This document shows, one piece after another, positions 47,629 to 56,656 of a stretch of DNA of 64,000 bases (position 1 is its first letter; each line of letters opens with the position of its first letter). Made by a program: the position numbers and the translations under genes. This DNA is from Methanohalophilus mahii DSM 5219 (GTDB lineage Archaea > Halobacteriota > Methanosarcinia > Methanosarcinales > Methanosarcinaceae): the NCBI RefSeq assembly GCF_000025865.1, contig NC_014002.1, forward strand, positions 1,860,001 through 1,924,000, given 5' to 3'. The notes beneath the pieces are model-generated. The model ran no database searches and was not told where the DNA came from. It was given only the letters and a program-made list of their open reading frames with translations.

Positions 47629-49171
47629 ATGTATGCGAAGAATCAACTGAGGGATCGCTTTTTACAGCGCTGAATCGATTAGAAATAAAGAAATAACCAT
47701 TTTTGATACTACTCTTCGCGATGGGGAACAAACCCCTGGTGTATCCCTGACCACAAAACAAAAGCTCAATATTGCAACTCAGCTTGACAAACTTGGAGTG
47801 GATACGATTGAAGCAGGTTTTCCAATTGCATCCGAAGGAGACAAGGAATCGGTTAAATCCATAGCCGAGGCAGGCCTTACTTCAGAGATCTGTGGTCTTG
47901 CCCGGGTGCTTACAAAAGATATCGACGCCTGTATAGATGCGGGAGTGGACATGGTACACACCTTCGTCTCCACATCGGACATCCAGAGGGAACATACCAT
48001 ACGCAAAAGTCGTGAAGAAGTACAACAAATGGCCACCCAGGCCGTGGGATACGTAAAAGACCACGGACTGAGATGTATGTTTTCTGCCATGGATGCCACA
48101 CGAACCGATCTCGATTATCTGGTAGCAATCTACAGGGCAGCAGAAGAAGCCGGTTGTGATATCATCAATGTACCGGATACCGTGGGTGTTATGTCCCCGT
48201 CGGGCATGTACAATATGATAAGTGATCTTCGCCAGCAGATCAGTATACCCATAGATACACACTGTCACAACGACTTCGGGCTTGCTGTGTCAAACAGCCT
48301 GATGGCAATCGAAGCGGGCGCCAACCAGGCACAGGTGACGATTAATGGACTTGGTGAAAGAGCCGGCAATGCAGATCTGGCAGAAACGGTCATGAGTCTC
48401 AAATCCATATACGGTGCCAGCCTGAATATCAATACAGAATATATAGTTGAAACCGCCCGAATGGTTGAACGTTATACAGCTGTTCCTATTACAGCCCATC
48501 GTCCGGTAGTTGGCGAGAATGCGTTTGCGCATGAATCGGGAATCCATACCCACGGCGTCCTCGAGAATTCTGACACATTCGAACCGGGCATAATGACCCC
48601 GGAGATGGTAGGACACACGCGCCGTATCGTGCTAGGCAAACATGCCGGCAAACATGCAGTACGCAGATCCCTTGAAACTGCCAATCTTAACCCAAATGAT
48701 GAACAACTCAATCACATCATAGAAAAGGTCAAAACAATAGCAGACAAGGGCAAGCGTCTTACAGATGCTGACCTGTACGCGATCGCCTGTGCAGTGATGC
48801 ACAAACCAATGGGCAAGCCCGCAATCGACCTCAAAGAGCTGTCTGTAATGACGGGAAATGTCACAACACCTACAGCCGTTGTGAAAGCACTGGTTAACGA
48901 TGAAGAAAAGATTCTTTCAAACATCGGAATCGGTCCCGTTGATGCAGCACTCAAGGCGGTAACCGGTATAATCGGGGAACACGCCACCATAAGCATCCAC
49001 GACTTCCGCATTGAAGCAATAACCGGAGGTTCAGATGCCGTTGCAGAAGTGATAGTAGGCGTACAGGATGAAAACGGACGGATCGTATCCGCACGTTCTG
49101 CAAGTGCAGATATTGTATATGCATCCGTCGAAGCACTCGTAACCGCTATTAACATGCTCCTCCAGAAATGA
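47629..49171 (+). CDS. leuA: 2-isopropylmalate synthase, apparent frame break near the start
   Basis: The enzyme condenses 2-oxoisovalerate with acetyl-CoA in leucine synthesis. The body carries IFDTTLRDGEQTPGVSLT, THCHNDFGLAVSNSL, NGLGERAGNADLAE and a C-terminal LeuA regulatory domain (about the last 130 residues). The catalytic IFDTTLRDGEQ lies upstream of the first in-frame GTG (47798), so translation must begin earlier. That frame has no ATG, GTG or TTG back to the stop at 47648. An ATG at 47629, well placed after a TATA box near 47586, is in the next frame and reaches TGA at 47671. Skipping one base in the T5 run 47659-47663 joins them into about 513 residues. Citramalate synthase is an alternative. 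Confidence 0.8.
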
Positions 49172-49183
49172 GGGCCATGTTGT

Positions 49184-49207
49184 GAAGATAACTTTTATGT
49201 TATCTTC
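49184..49207 (+). terminator. terminator-like hairpin after leuA
   Basis: GAAGATAAC (49184-49192) and GTTATCTTC (49199-49207) form a perfect nine-base inverted repeat around a TTTTAT loop, 12 bases after the stop codon, followed by a T-rich stretch. Confidence 0.55.
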
Positions 49208-49372
49208 CTCATATTTTAGAACTGATGTGGATGTACCAGCCAGACCCCACATAAACTATTTTTTTAGAAATTAACAAAAAACTAGGAAATAAATATGCTT
49301 TAATCTATATTTGAAATCAGGATTGATAGATTTACAAGTTCTTACTTTCTAAAAAGAATGAAAAATAAGTAA

Positions 49373-49396
49373 TTCAATAATTAATAGATTATTGAA
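49373..49396 (-). terminator. terminator-like hairpin after the ABC transporter operon
   Basis: TTCAATAAT (49373-49381) and ATTATTGAA (49388-49396) are a perfect nine-base inverted repeat. On the minus strand the following bases are T-rich. The rest of the 295-bp gap to leuA is AT-rich with no gene. Confidence 0.45.
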
Positions 49397-49466
49397 TGGA
49401 AATTGCCTGTTTCTTTGATAATAAATCGAGCCAAAATATTCCGGCTGATTATTTCAAATATGGTAC

Positions 49467-50255
49467 TTAAACATTTAACGCAGCTCCTATTTGTTTAAGT
49501 GGCATCACATACGGAATATCAAAAAGTGTATGTACATGAGCTTCCACTCCATATACATTTGCGATATTATCAATTGTCATAACCGATGAAGGGTCACCAG
49601 CAGCTACAATCTTCCCGTCCTTTAACATCAATATTCTATCTGAATATTTGGAAGCAAGATTTAGATCATGGACTACCATCAAAGCTGTAACGTTCCTTTT
49701 TTTGACAAGCTTTTTCACATTTTCCATTACATCCAGCTGATGCCAGATATCAAGATCGCTGGTTGGTTCATCAAGCAGAATTACACCTGTATCCTGTGCC
49801 AGTGCCCGGGCTATCAATATTTTTTGCTGTTGACCTCCGCTTAGCTCATCAAAGTTGCGTAAAGCCAGATCCTCCAGACCCATTTCTTCAAGGACCTGCC
49901 ATACTTTTTCTGTATCATTTTTACTATTAAACCACCCAAGATGAGGACGCCTGCCCATTAGTACAGTTTCAAAAACTGTGGTCGGAAATACTCTCTTTGA
50001 ATTCTGGGGCACATAAGCAAGGTTTCGGGCAACTTCCATACGTTCCATCTTCTGAAGGTTGCATTCATCAAGATGAATGTCCCCGCTGTTTGGAACAAGG
50101 ATCTTATTCATACACTTAAGTAATGTCGATTTACCCGCTCCATTGGGCCCCACGATACTTACAAAACTTGAACTGTCAAAATCTACTGAAACATTTTCCA
50201 GTATTTTTGTACTGGAATAACTAAAACAGATATCCTTTACGTTTATGTTTACCAT
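49467..50255 (-). CDS. ABC transporter ATP-binding protein, FecE/BtuD type
   Basis: The 262-residue ATPase has Walker A GPNGAGKST (about 36-44), the signature LSGGQQQKILIARALA (about 138-153), Walker B VILLDEPTSDLD (about 158-169) and the switch histidine in MVVHDLN. It belongs to the family for iron-siderophore, haem and cobalamin uptake. It is the last gene of a six-gene minus-strand run, two bases after the permease gene. Confidence 0.93.
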   Translation of the reverse strand: MVNINVKDICFSYSSTKILENVSVDFDSSSFVSIVGPNGAGKSTLLKCMNKILVPNSGDIHLDECNLQKMERMEVARNLAYVPQNSKRVFPTTVFETVLMGRRPHLGWFNSKNDTEKVWQVLEEMGLEDLALRNFDELSGGQQQKILIARALAQDTGVILLDEPTSDLDIWHQLDVMENVKKLVKKRNVTALMVVHDLNLASKYSDRILMLKDGKIVAAGDPSSVMTIDNIANVYGVEAHVHTLFDIPYVMPLKQIGAALNV

Positions 50256-50256
50256 A

Positions 50257-51381
50257 TTACCAGAACTCTTTCCTTTTTCTTTTAAGTATTAGATACATGA
50301 AGAACGGTACTCCCAGTAAGGAAGTCATTATGCCCGTCGGTATCATAGTCGGCCTCAATATATTCATCCCTGTAGCATCCGCTGATATGAGTACAAGAGC
50401 CCCCACTAAACCAGAAGCCGGGAATAGATATTTGTGATCCGATCCTATTACCATCCGTGCCATATGGGGAGCAACCAGGCCTATGAAGGCAATGGTTCCT
50501 GTAAAACAAACAATGGTTGCAATCAGTAAGCTGGCAACAAGCATACTGAACATCCGAACCCTATTTGCTTCAATTCCCAGACTCTTTGCATTTTCATCTC
50601 CTATTGCCATAATATTGAGATCATTTGCCTTCATGTAAAGCAAAGGCGTACATATTACAAAAACAACAAGCAGAAGTAAAAAATTGTTCCAGGAAAAGGC
50701 AGAAAGGTCTCCCATCCCCCAGCTTACCATAACCCTAAGTTGTTCATCCGTAGCAAAATATCTGAACAAGTCGCTAAGGGAACCGAATAGATAATTTATT
50801 GCAATTCCTGCAAGAATAAGAGTTTCAGATGTCGCTCCTTTAAAACTTGCCAGAGCAATTATAAAAAGAGCGCAAAGCATGGCGAAAAGAAAGGCATTGC
50901 CCACGAGCAGATAGGGGCCACCTATTACTCCTACACCTACTACTGCAGCAACCGCCACTCCAAAGTTTGCCCCAGCGGAAATACCCAGTGTAAATGGACT
51001 TGCAAGTGGATTTTTCAGAACAGCCTGCATCACACATCCGCATATTCCCAATCCAAAACCGGCCATTATGCCTGCAACAATGCGGGGCAGACGTATATTC
51101 CATACCACCTGTGAAGGTAGTCCTTCAGTTGCAAAATTACCCGGAAATAAGCTGGACAAAAGAATTTTATAAACATCGGGCACAGAAATATCAAGAGGAC
51201 CGATAGTTACTATAAACGCTCCAATCAAACCCAGCAGGATTATCATAATTGCCATAAAAAGCATTTTTCTGCCAATATAATGCTGATAATCTGCACGTGA
51301 TTGTGATTCTGGTTTATTTTGTGGATTTTCTTTTGCATCCACTCTGGTATCATCTGATCCTTTTTTAAACGGATTTTTCAT
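50257..51381 (-). CDS. ABC transporter permease, FecCD/BtuC type
   Basis: The 374-residue protein starts MKNPFKKGSDD after a GGTGA ribosome site; a frame extending 72 bases upstream is not preferred. A charged cytoplasmic tail (about 1-45) is followed by about nine or ten membrane helices, with family segments WNIRLPRIVAGIMAGFGLGI, AIGDENAKSLGIEANRVR and GLVAPHMARMVIGSDH. It forms the membrane channel for a chelated metal or corrinoid. Confidence 0.93.
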   Translation of the reverse strand: MKNPFKKGSDDTRVDAKENPQNKPESQSRADYQHYIGRKMLFMAIMIILLGLIGAFIVTIGPLDISVPDVYKILLSSLFPGNFATEGLPSQVVWNIRLPRIVAGIMAGFGLGICGCVMQAVLKNPLASPFTLGISAGANFGVAVAAVVGVGVIGGPYLLVGNAFLFAMLCALFIIALASFKGATSETLILAGIAINYLFGSLSDLFRYFATDEQLRVMVSWGMGDLSAFSWNNFLLLLVVFVICTPLLYMKANDLNIMAIGDENAKSLGIEANRVRMFSMLVASLLIATIVCFTGTIAFIGLVAPHMARMVIGSDHKYLFPASGLVGALVLISADATGMNILRPTMIPTGIMTSLLGVPFFMYLILKRKRKEFW

Positions 51382-51473
51382 ATTGTTCACCAGTACAATA
51401 AAAGGGCATACAAACAACCAGGAGGATGAATTGTATTGTATACCCAAAAACAAATCATTTTGTCACAGCTTGT

Positions 51474-52751
51474 TCAATACACTTCTTTCAGGAAAGGCTG
51501 GTATTCAGCAAACTCTGTGAAAAGACCATCAATACCGAGAATCTGTTCATATATCTCGTTGCCTTCATTTTCCATGTCGATATGACTGAACTTCTCTGGA
51601 TGCAATCGTTTTGCCATATACATCATATTCAACAGACTTCTATCCAGAGGCCTGCCTCTGCAATATGGATAGATGCAATCATAGACCTGCTCATTCTCCA
51701 CAGCTGGAATTTCACCAAGTTCTGGCGTCTCCATTACAAAATCAGATCCGCTGGGCTCGCCTAAAGCCGAAGTAGAAGACCAGGCAACAAAAATAACATC
51801 CGGCTCCCAGGCAATAATCTGCTCTGGTGGCACATTGATTTTGTCACCTGTGCAATCTTTTGCAACATTGATTCCACCGGCAATGGTCAGTGGCTCATAA
51901 ACAGCCTCCGTACGTGTGAAATCCCTGCCTTCAACAGAGTCATAGAAACCTTTTTTTGCACCCCTGGGTGCGAAATAGACGATTGGTTTTTCATTTTCAT
52001 CCATCTCTGAAGTTACAGAGTCGATCATATCAACCTTTGAGCGGACAAAATTCTCCAGCTCATCAGCTCGCTCTTGTTTATCCAGTACTTCACCCATCAA
52101 CTGGATATGGTCATAAGTTTCTTCAAATGTAAACCCTGTACCTGCATCCACACAGGGGGAACCCACTTTTTCTTCAATTGTATCACCTCTATTGTACCAG
52201 GGCGCGTCAAAAATCACGTCGGGTTGGAGAAGGGCCATTGTCTCATAATCAATTTCCCTGCGGGTATTTGTTTCAGGGAAATCATCAAGCTGTCCGCCTC
52301 CATATATCTGTAGGGATTTCCATGCATCTGTGGCAACCTTTTCACCGTTTGAATCCCGCGGAAGGATACATCCATCTCGTGTACATTCATCGGTTGCAAC
52401 CATTTTATCAAGCTCACCAAGGGCAATTACAATTCTGGAATTATCAGGATTGGTTGTAATAATCCGTTCCACAGGCCTGTGGAAAGTAACCTGCCTGTCA
52501 TGTGTATCAGTAACTGTTTTCGGTTTACCTTCCCAGAAAGTCAATATATATGAAGCATCCCCGACATCATCGAGAGTATAGGAACTCTCTTCAAGCATGT
52601 AGTCACAAACTGCATCTGAAACTTCCTTTTCTGTAAGTAAACCATCACCATTATCACATGGTAGAGCTGTAGCTGCAGAAGCTGTAGGTATTATTGATAT
52701 GATTAAAGCAAGCAGTAATATTCCAATACACAATGTAAATTTAGGTTTCAT
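51474..52751 (-). CDS. ABC transporter substrate-binding protein with EF-hand/dockerin-like N-terminus
   Basis: The 425-residue protein has a signal peptide (about 1-26). Then comes DNGDGLLTEKEVSDAVCDYM (about 33-52), a calcium-loop helix of the dockerin/EF-hand type. A FecB/BtuF-like binding domain follows (about 80-405), with RIITTNPDNSRIVIALGE, LLQPDVIFD and IIAWEPDVIFVAW. Several cysteines (CTRDGC, CVDAG, DCTG, CIYPYC) may form disulfides outside the cell. The start overlaps the previous stop by four bases (ATGA). The ligand is unknown: ferric chelate, haem or corrinoid are options. Confidence 0.88.
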   Translation of the reverse strand: MKPKFTLCIGILLLALIISIIPTASAATALPCDNGDGLLTEKEVSDAVCDYMLEESSYTLDDVGDASYILTFWEGKPKTVTDTHDRQVTFHRPVERIITTNPDNSRIVIALGELDKMVATDECTRDGCILPRDSNGEKVATDAWKSLQIYGGGQLDDFPETNTRREIDYETMALLQPDVIFDAPWYNRGDTIEEKVGSPCVDAGTGFTFEETYDHIQLMGEVLDKQERADELENFVRSKVDMIDSVTSEMDENEKPIVYFAPRGAKKGFYDSVEGRDFTRTEAVYEPLTIAGGINVAKDCTGDKINVPPEQIIAWEPDVIFVAWSSTSALGEPSGSDFVMETPELGEIPAVENEQVYDCIYPYCRGRPLDRSLLNMMYMAKRLHPEKFSHIDMENEGNEIYEQILGIDGLFTEFAEYQPFLKEVY

Positions 52752-53344
52752 TCCTGATCACCTCCTGAATTACGTTTTCCAAAAACAAATAAACCAGCAA
52801 CAAGTGACATTAAAGTAAGAAAAGTGCCAAAACCGGGTGTTTGTGAAGCGGTACTTTCAGTACCAGATGAAGGACCTGAACTTTGCGTGTTTGCCGCTGC
52901 ATAGGGATCTGTGACCGGAGTCCATCGTTCCTTTCCTTCATTAAGTTCCTGAGTCTGGAACAACATGTCAACCCAGTATCCTTCAAACCCGTCTGAATCC
53001 CCTTCAGATGATATTACATTATAGACGATTTCATTTTCATCAATTACATTGAAGGCGATTTTTCCAGCACCCCTGTCAACTTTAAAGTATTCAGCGTCTG
53101 AAATATCCTCGTCGTTATTCGGGAATGTAAAACCCGGTGGTATAGTTTCCACAACACCTGCTACGAAAGGTTTTTCTCCCGTAATATCCAGCTTGATTTC
53201 AGTTAGCTCTCCGGCTGAAATCGTTTCAGGAACATGACGTTCAACATCCGTTACTTCACCGTCTGCAGCAAGGCAGACAGGTGATGATAATAAACCAATA
53301 GCTAGTAACAGAATTGCACATATCGTGATCTTTTTAATATTCAT
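52748..53344 (-). CDS. PGF-CTERM surface protein with one beta-sandwich domain
   Basis: The 198-residue protein has a signal peptide (about 1-26, ending LAAD), an Ig/cohesin-like beta domain (about 35-140) with ETISAGELTEIKLDITG and ETIPPGFTFPNNDED, a Ser/Thr-rich linker (about 150-170) and TPGFGTF with a hydrophobic helix and basic end. The last part is the archaeosortase signal. It lies directly upstream of the binding protein gene, overlapping it by four bases, so it probably works with the transporter at the S-layer. The binding partner is unknown. Confidence 0.75.
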   Translation of the reverse strand: MNIKKITICAILLLAIGLLSSPVCLAADGEVTDVERHVPETISAGELTEIKLDITGEKPFVAGVVETIPPGFTFPNNDEDISDAEYFKVDRGAGKIAFNVIDENEIVYNVISSEGDSDGFEGYWVDMLFQTQELNEGKERWTPVTDPYAAANTQSSGPSSGTESTASQTPGFGTFLTLMSLVAGLFVFGKRNSGGDQE

Positions 53345-53368
53345 TTAAATACACCTCATAAATACACT

Positions 53369-54232
53369 TTATCTGGATTTTTGTTCTTCTGTTTGCAACT
53401 GCCACCAGAGTTTTACCCTCGTAGTGTGCCCACTTTCCACAAGACGGTCGCCCTGCTTTTCGAGTACTTCTTCCAGATAATTCCTGATTATCTCTTCCTG
53501 CTGTTGATTCTCAATTGTGTAGCGGGATTTGAAGAAATCAACCGCTTCATCCATTGAAGAAAAGGAATTGTCATACTCAAGGGAAAACACATGCATATCC
53601 GGGTATATTCCCATGTTGTAGAGCACATTGTAGAGAACATCGCATCTCGGGGAAGGTATGTATTCCCCACCATAAAGCAGAGGCCAGAGTTTACGGGAAT
53701 GAGAATCCCAGGGAGTCTCACCTGCAAACCAGTAAAGACATACATACTTTGAAGATGCGGCCTGCATTTTCTCGATTGCCTCCCTTATATCCGGCATCCC
53801 CAATGAAAAAGAAGCAATAACAATATCATGAGGACCTTTCAGGTCATTATTAACGTCCAGGTCTTCCCAGCGTTTTTTGACACAGGAGATATTATCCAAA
53901 CCGTACTGATCGATATTCTCCTGCAAAATTTCCAGCATCCCTTTGCCCGGCTCAACTGCAGTCACATGGGATACCCTCTCTGCAAGAGGAATTGCCAGAC
54001 TTCCAGGACCTGCACCTATATCCAGAACACTGTAATCCGGGTCAAGAGGTAATTCATTCAGGGTCTTATCCACACGTGCTTTATTATTCCGGGACCTTTC
54101 CCAGAAATGTTCGGCATTTTCTCTGCTGTCCCATAGATTTGCACAATCACCACGTCTATTATGGTCATTCTTCTGGTTGGCCTGCATCATTTCGTTCCAA
54201 ATATCATTCCAATCTAAATTATTCAATGGCAA
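53369..54232 (-). CDS. class I SAM-dependent methyltransferase
   Basis: The 287-residue protein has the SAM-binding loop VLDIGAGPGSLAIPLAERV (about 69-87), the VTAVEPGKGMLEIL acidic loop, and IVIASFSLGM, in a Rossmann methyltransferase core. An N-terminal helical part contains WDSRENAEHFWERS. It sits between two surface-protein genes in the ABC transporter run. Its substrate is unknown; modification of the imported chelate or corrinoid after uptake is a speculation from context. Confidence 0.87.
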   Translation of the reverse strand: MPLNNLDWNDIWNEMMQANQKNDHNRRGDCANLWDSRENAEHFWERSRNNKARVDKTLNELPLDPDYSVLDIGAGPGSLAIPLAERVSHVTAVEPGKGMLEILQENIDQYGLDNISCVKKRWEDLDVNNDLKGPHDIVIASFSLGMPDIREAIEKMQAASSKYVCLYWFAGETPWDSHSRKLWPLLYGGEYIPSPRCDVLYNVLYNMGIYPDMHVFSLEYDNSFSSMDEAVDFFKSRYTIENQQQEEIIRNYLEEVLEKQGDRLVESGHTTRVKLWWQLQTEEQKSR

Positions 54233-54246
54233 AGCGAGACCTCCAT

Positions 54247-55515
54247 TCAGTTAATCCTTCTTCTCAAAATGAAAAGAGATGCCACAAGACCTGAAATTGC
54301 TGTAATGGAAACAAAACCTGGAACAGCTGCATGGGTTTTTTTACTCTCTAGATCCGTCTGCTTTTCTTTACTTTCTTCAGAGGCGTCTGCAAAAGGTGTA
54401 TCCATGTCATTATCAGTGCCTTGCGAAGGCTTTGAAGATGAGGATGAAGGTGACTGTTCAACAGTAGTCACGTTCTCCTCTGACACATCTTCATTGTCAG
54501 TATTATCCACATTTTCAGATTGTGTACTTGCATCTTCAGCGGTTTCGAAAACTACATTCATTGCAGGGTAGAAAAGATAGCCACCGTCTGATCCCTTGCC
54601 AGATTTGGATGTCCGGATGTACCAATCATCGGTAAAATATGCCTTCTCATTCATTTCAAGAGTTATTTCTTCATGATTGGACATATTGATCCAGTTTTCT
54701 GAAATTTCCCTGCATTTTAGCAACCCAACCTTGTCTCCTTCTTCAATCGTTGAGACGTTGTCTTTGTCTATCAACCACGTATATTTGAATATAGCAAAAC
54801 ATTCTGAGGAGCAGCGGAAGGTTTCATCTATATAGGTAACAAAATAAACAGCATCTTCAAGATCGGCAAAATCGTCTTTTACAACGAAAGACCTATCATC
54901 ATCTGTGCCATCGAGTTTAATGACAGTAGAATCAAGTTCCTTTCCATCTTTGTAAAGAAGAACAAATGCTTTGTCCCCTTCAACATCCAGCTGGAACAAT
55001 TCCAAACTGTAACCTTTTCCCAGGTCCCAGACTTCACCTTCTTTGAGTTTCTTTTCCGAGCCTCCACCCTGCTCTGTGACAAGAGAGGCCATTTTGCTGG
55101 CTTTATCGTCGACAGCGACATATTTATTCCCGAACCAGGGAATCACAGAATATGTGCTTACCTCAGTAGCATCTGTTTTAGCGCTGAGCTTGAACTTCTT
55201 GCTGTAGGTATGACTACTGTAGAGGAGTTCTTTTTTGTCGATTACATTATTGGTTGGTGCTGCACCTATACCCGGATTTGTACCATCCGAATCTTGGTAG
55301 TACAAAATCTCAGTATTGGAACCAGCTTCATTTAAGCCGAAGTAGAGAGCACTCCAGTTGGTACCATCCCAGGCGATGGAAGATACATTTCCACTATCCA
55401 GAATGTTGCCACCTATCTCCACAGATTCAGCCGAAGATATAGTGACAAAACATGTCAGAGATAAACATAAAATGAATACTATGCTTATTTTTTTTATTAT
55501 TTCCAGTTGCATCAT
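54247..55515 (-). CDS. S-layer domain protein with PGF-CTERM anchor
   Basis: The 422-residue protein has a signal peptide (about 1-30) and one Methanosarcina-type S-layer domain (about 35-315), recognisable by VIPWFGNKYVAVDDKASKMA, GEVWDLGKGYSLELFQLD and DKAFVLLYKDGKELDST. A Ser/Pro/acidic linker (about 320-390) and VPGFVSITAISG with a hydrophobic helix and RRR end follow. The main S-layer proteins of Methanosarcina have two such domains, so this is probably an accessory surface protein. GGGAG precedes the start. It is the first gene of the transporter run. Confidence 0.85.
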   Translation of the reverse strand: MMQLEIIKKISIVFILCLSLTCFVTISSAESVEIGGNILDSGNVSSIAWDGTNWSALYFGLNEAGSNTEILYYQDSDGTNPGIGAAPTNNVIDKKELLYSSHTYSKKFKLSAKTDATEVSTYSVIPWFGNKYVAVDDKASKMASLVTEQGGGSEKKLKEGEVWDLGKGYSLELFQLDVEGDKAFVLLYKDGKELDSTVIKLDGTDDDRSFVVKDDFADLEDAVYFVTYIDETFRCSSECFAIFKYTWLIDKDNVSTIEEGDKVGLLKCREISENWINMSNHEEITLEMNEKAYFTDDWYIRTSKSGKGSDGGYLFYPAMNVVFETAEDASTQSENVDNTDNEDVSEENVTTVEQSPSSSSSKPSQGTDNDMDTPFADASEESKEKQTDLESKKTHAAVPGFVSITAISGLVASLFILRRRIN

Positions 55516-55878
55516 TCAATTCTCCCAAGGTTATATTTCAACAATATTATAACTTAATTAATGCTACTATTTGATTATTTATTCTTTTTTTATGCTACTA
55601 ATGAATCAAAAAATAATACAAAAAGAGACATATTTATAATTTTGTATTAACGCTGCTAACTGCTATAGATTATTAGATAGATTATAGAAATGAGCTTGGA
55701 AGAAAAAGAAATGTTAATTTACAGCTTTAACCCTTTATATTTTGTTTTTTTGCTAACTAGATCTGGATATATTGAGATTATCAAATTAAGCCACAAATCA
55801 TCAGATACTAATATTTGATATTCTCATATGACACTGCGGGCATCTCATCAAAATATAGTTATAGATGGCATACCAAAA
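55516..55878. promoter_or_regulatory. AT-rich divergent promoter region between the S-layer gene and tatD
   Basis: A minus-strand TATA-like stretch (TTATAATATTG, near 55541-55552) would serve the S-layer gene. Beyond it, ATGCTACTA occurs twice as a direct repeat (55561-55569 and 55592-55600), and TTTGATT with AATCAAA forms an inverted repeat around it. No gene was seen in the roughly 360 bp. Confidence 0.4.
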
Positions 55879-56646
55879 ATGAAGGGTATGTTACCTTATT
55901 TTATTGATTCACACTGCCATCTTGATTTTTCCAAGTTCAACAAGGATCGTGAAGAGGTCATCCTCCGTGCAAAAGAGGCCGGGGCCTGTGAAATGATCAA
56001 CTCGGGTATTGATCTGAAAACCAACTTTTCAACCCTTGAACTGGCCAAAACCCATGACTGCATCCACCCAACAATAGGGTTAAGCCCCATGCTCGCCACC
56101 AATCCCGATGAAGGCAGGGTACTGGAAGTCCTATCCCAGCTTGATGAGTATGCCCCCGGGGCTATCGGCATTGGAGAAGCAGGGATGGACTATTATCACT
56201 GCACCGATGAAACTTTACGTAAAAAACAGAGAGAAATATTTAAACAGGTCATCACGATTGCAGAGAGCCATACAAAAACGCTGGTTATACATGGCAGGGA
56301 TGCCGAGGATGAAGCACTTGAAATGGCAGGGCATCTGGACAGGGTGATCTTTCATTGTTATGGAGGATCACTTGAAACAATGAAAAAAATAACTGATGCC
56401 GGCCACTACATATCCATACCTACCCTGGTCTGCTTCTCCAGCCATCACAAAGAGATCGCTGCCACAGTACCTGAAGAATTCATGTTGATAGAAACAGACA
56501 GCCCCTACCTTTCCCCCCGTAAAGGACGCAATGAACCCGCATACCTGACCGATTCAATAAACACAATCGCAGAAATAAAGGACATTGAACCTGCCGAAGT
56601 GGCAGAAATTACACGGAAAAACACCTATACCGCATTCAAAATCTAA
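55879..56646 (+). CDS. TatD-family metal-dependent hydrolase
   Basis: The TIM-barrel protein has YFIDSHCHLDFSKF at the N-terminus (metal histidines), GEAGMDYYHCTDE, VIHGRDAEDE, IFHCYGGS and LIETDSPYLSPRKGR, the five family motifs. TatD proteins are metal-dependent nucleases or deacylases. The ATG at 55879 gives 255 residues. ATGs at 55828 and 55888 are possible, and the first would add a non-family N-terminus. The MBL hydrolase gene follows by ten bases. Confidence 0.9.
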   Translation: MKGMLPYFIDSHCHLDFSKFNKDREEVILRAKEAGACEMINSGIDLKTNFSTLELAKTHDCIHPTIGLSPMLATNPDEGRVLEVLSQLDEYAPGAIGIGEAGMDYYHCTDETLRKKQREIFKQVITIAESHTKTLVIHGRDAEDEALEMAGHLDRVIFHCYGGSLETMKKITDAGHYISIPTLVCFSSHHKEIAATVPEEFMLIETDSPYLSPRKGRNEPAYLTDSINTIAEIKDIEPAEVAEITRKNTYTAFKI

Positions 56647-56656
56647 AGGGATCTAC

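Noticed and set aside
47798-49171. leuA read from the in-frame GTG at 47798
   Set aside because: This start would drop the catalytic IFDTTLRDGEQ motif, which is encoded just upstream in the same frame, so it cannot be the true start.
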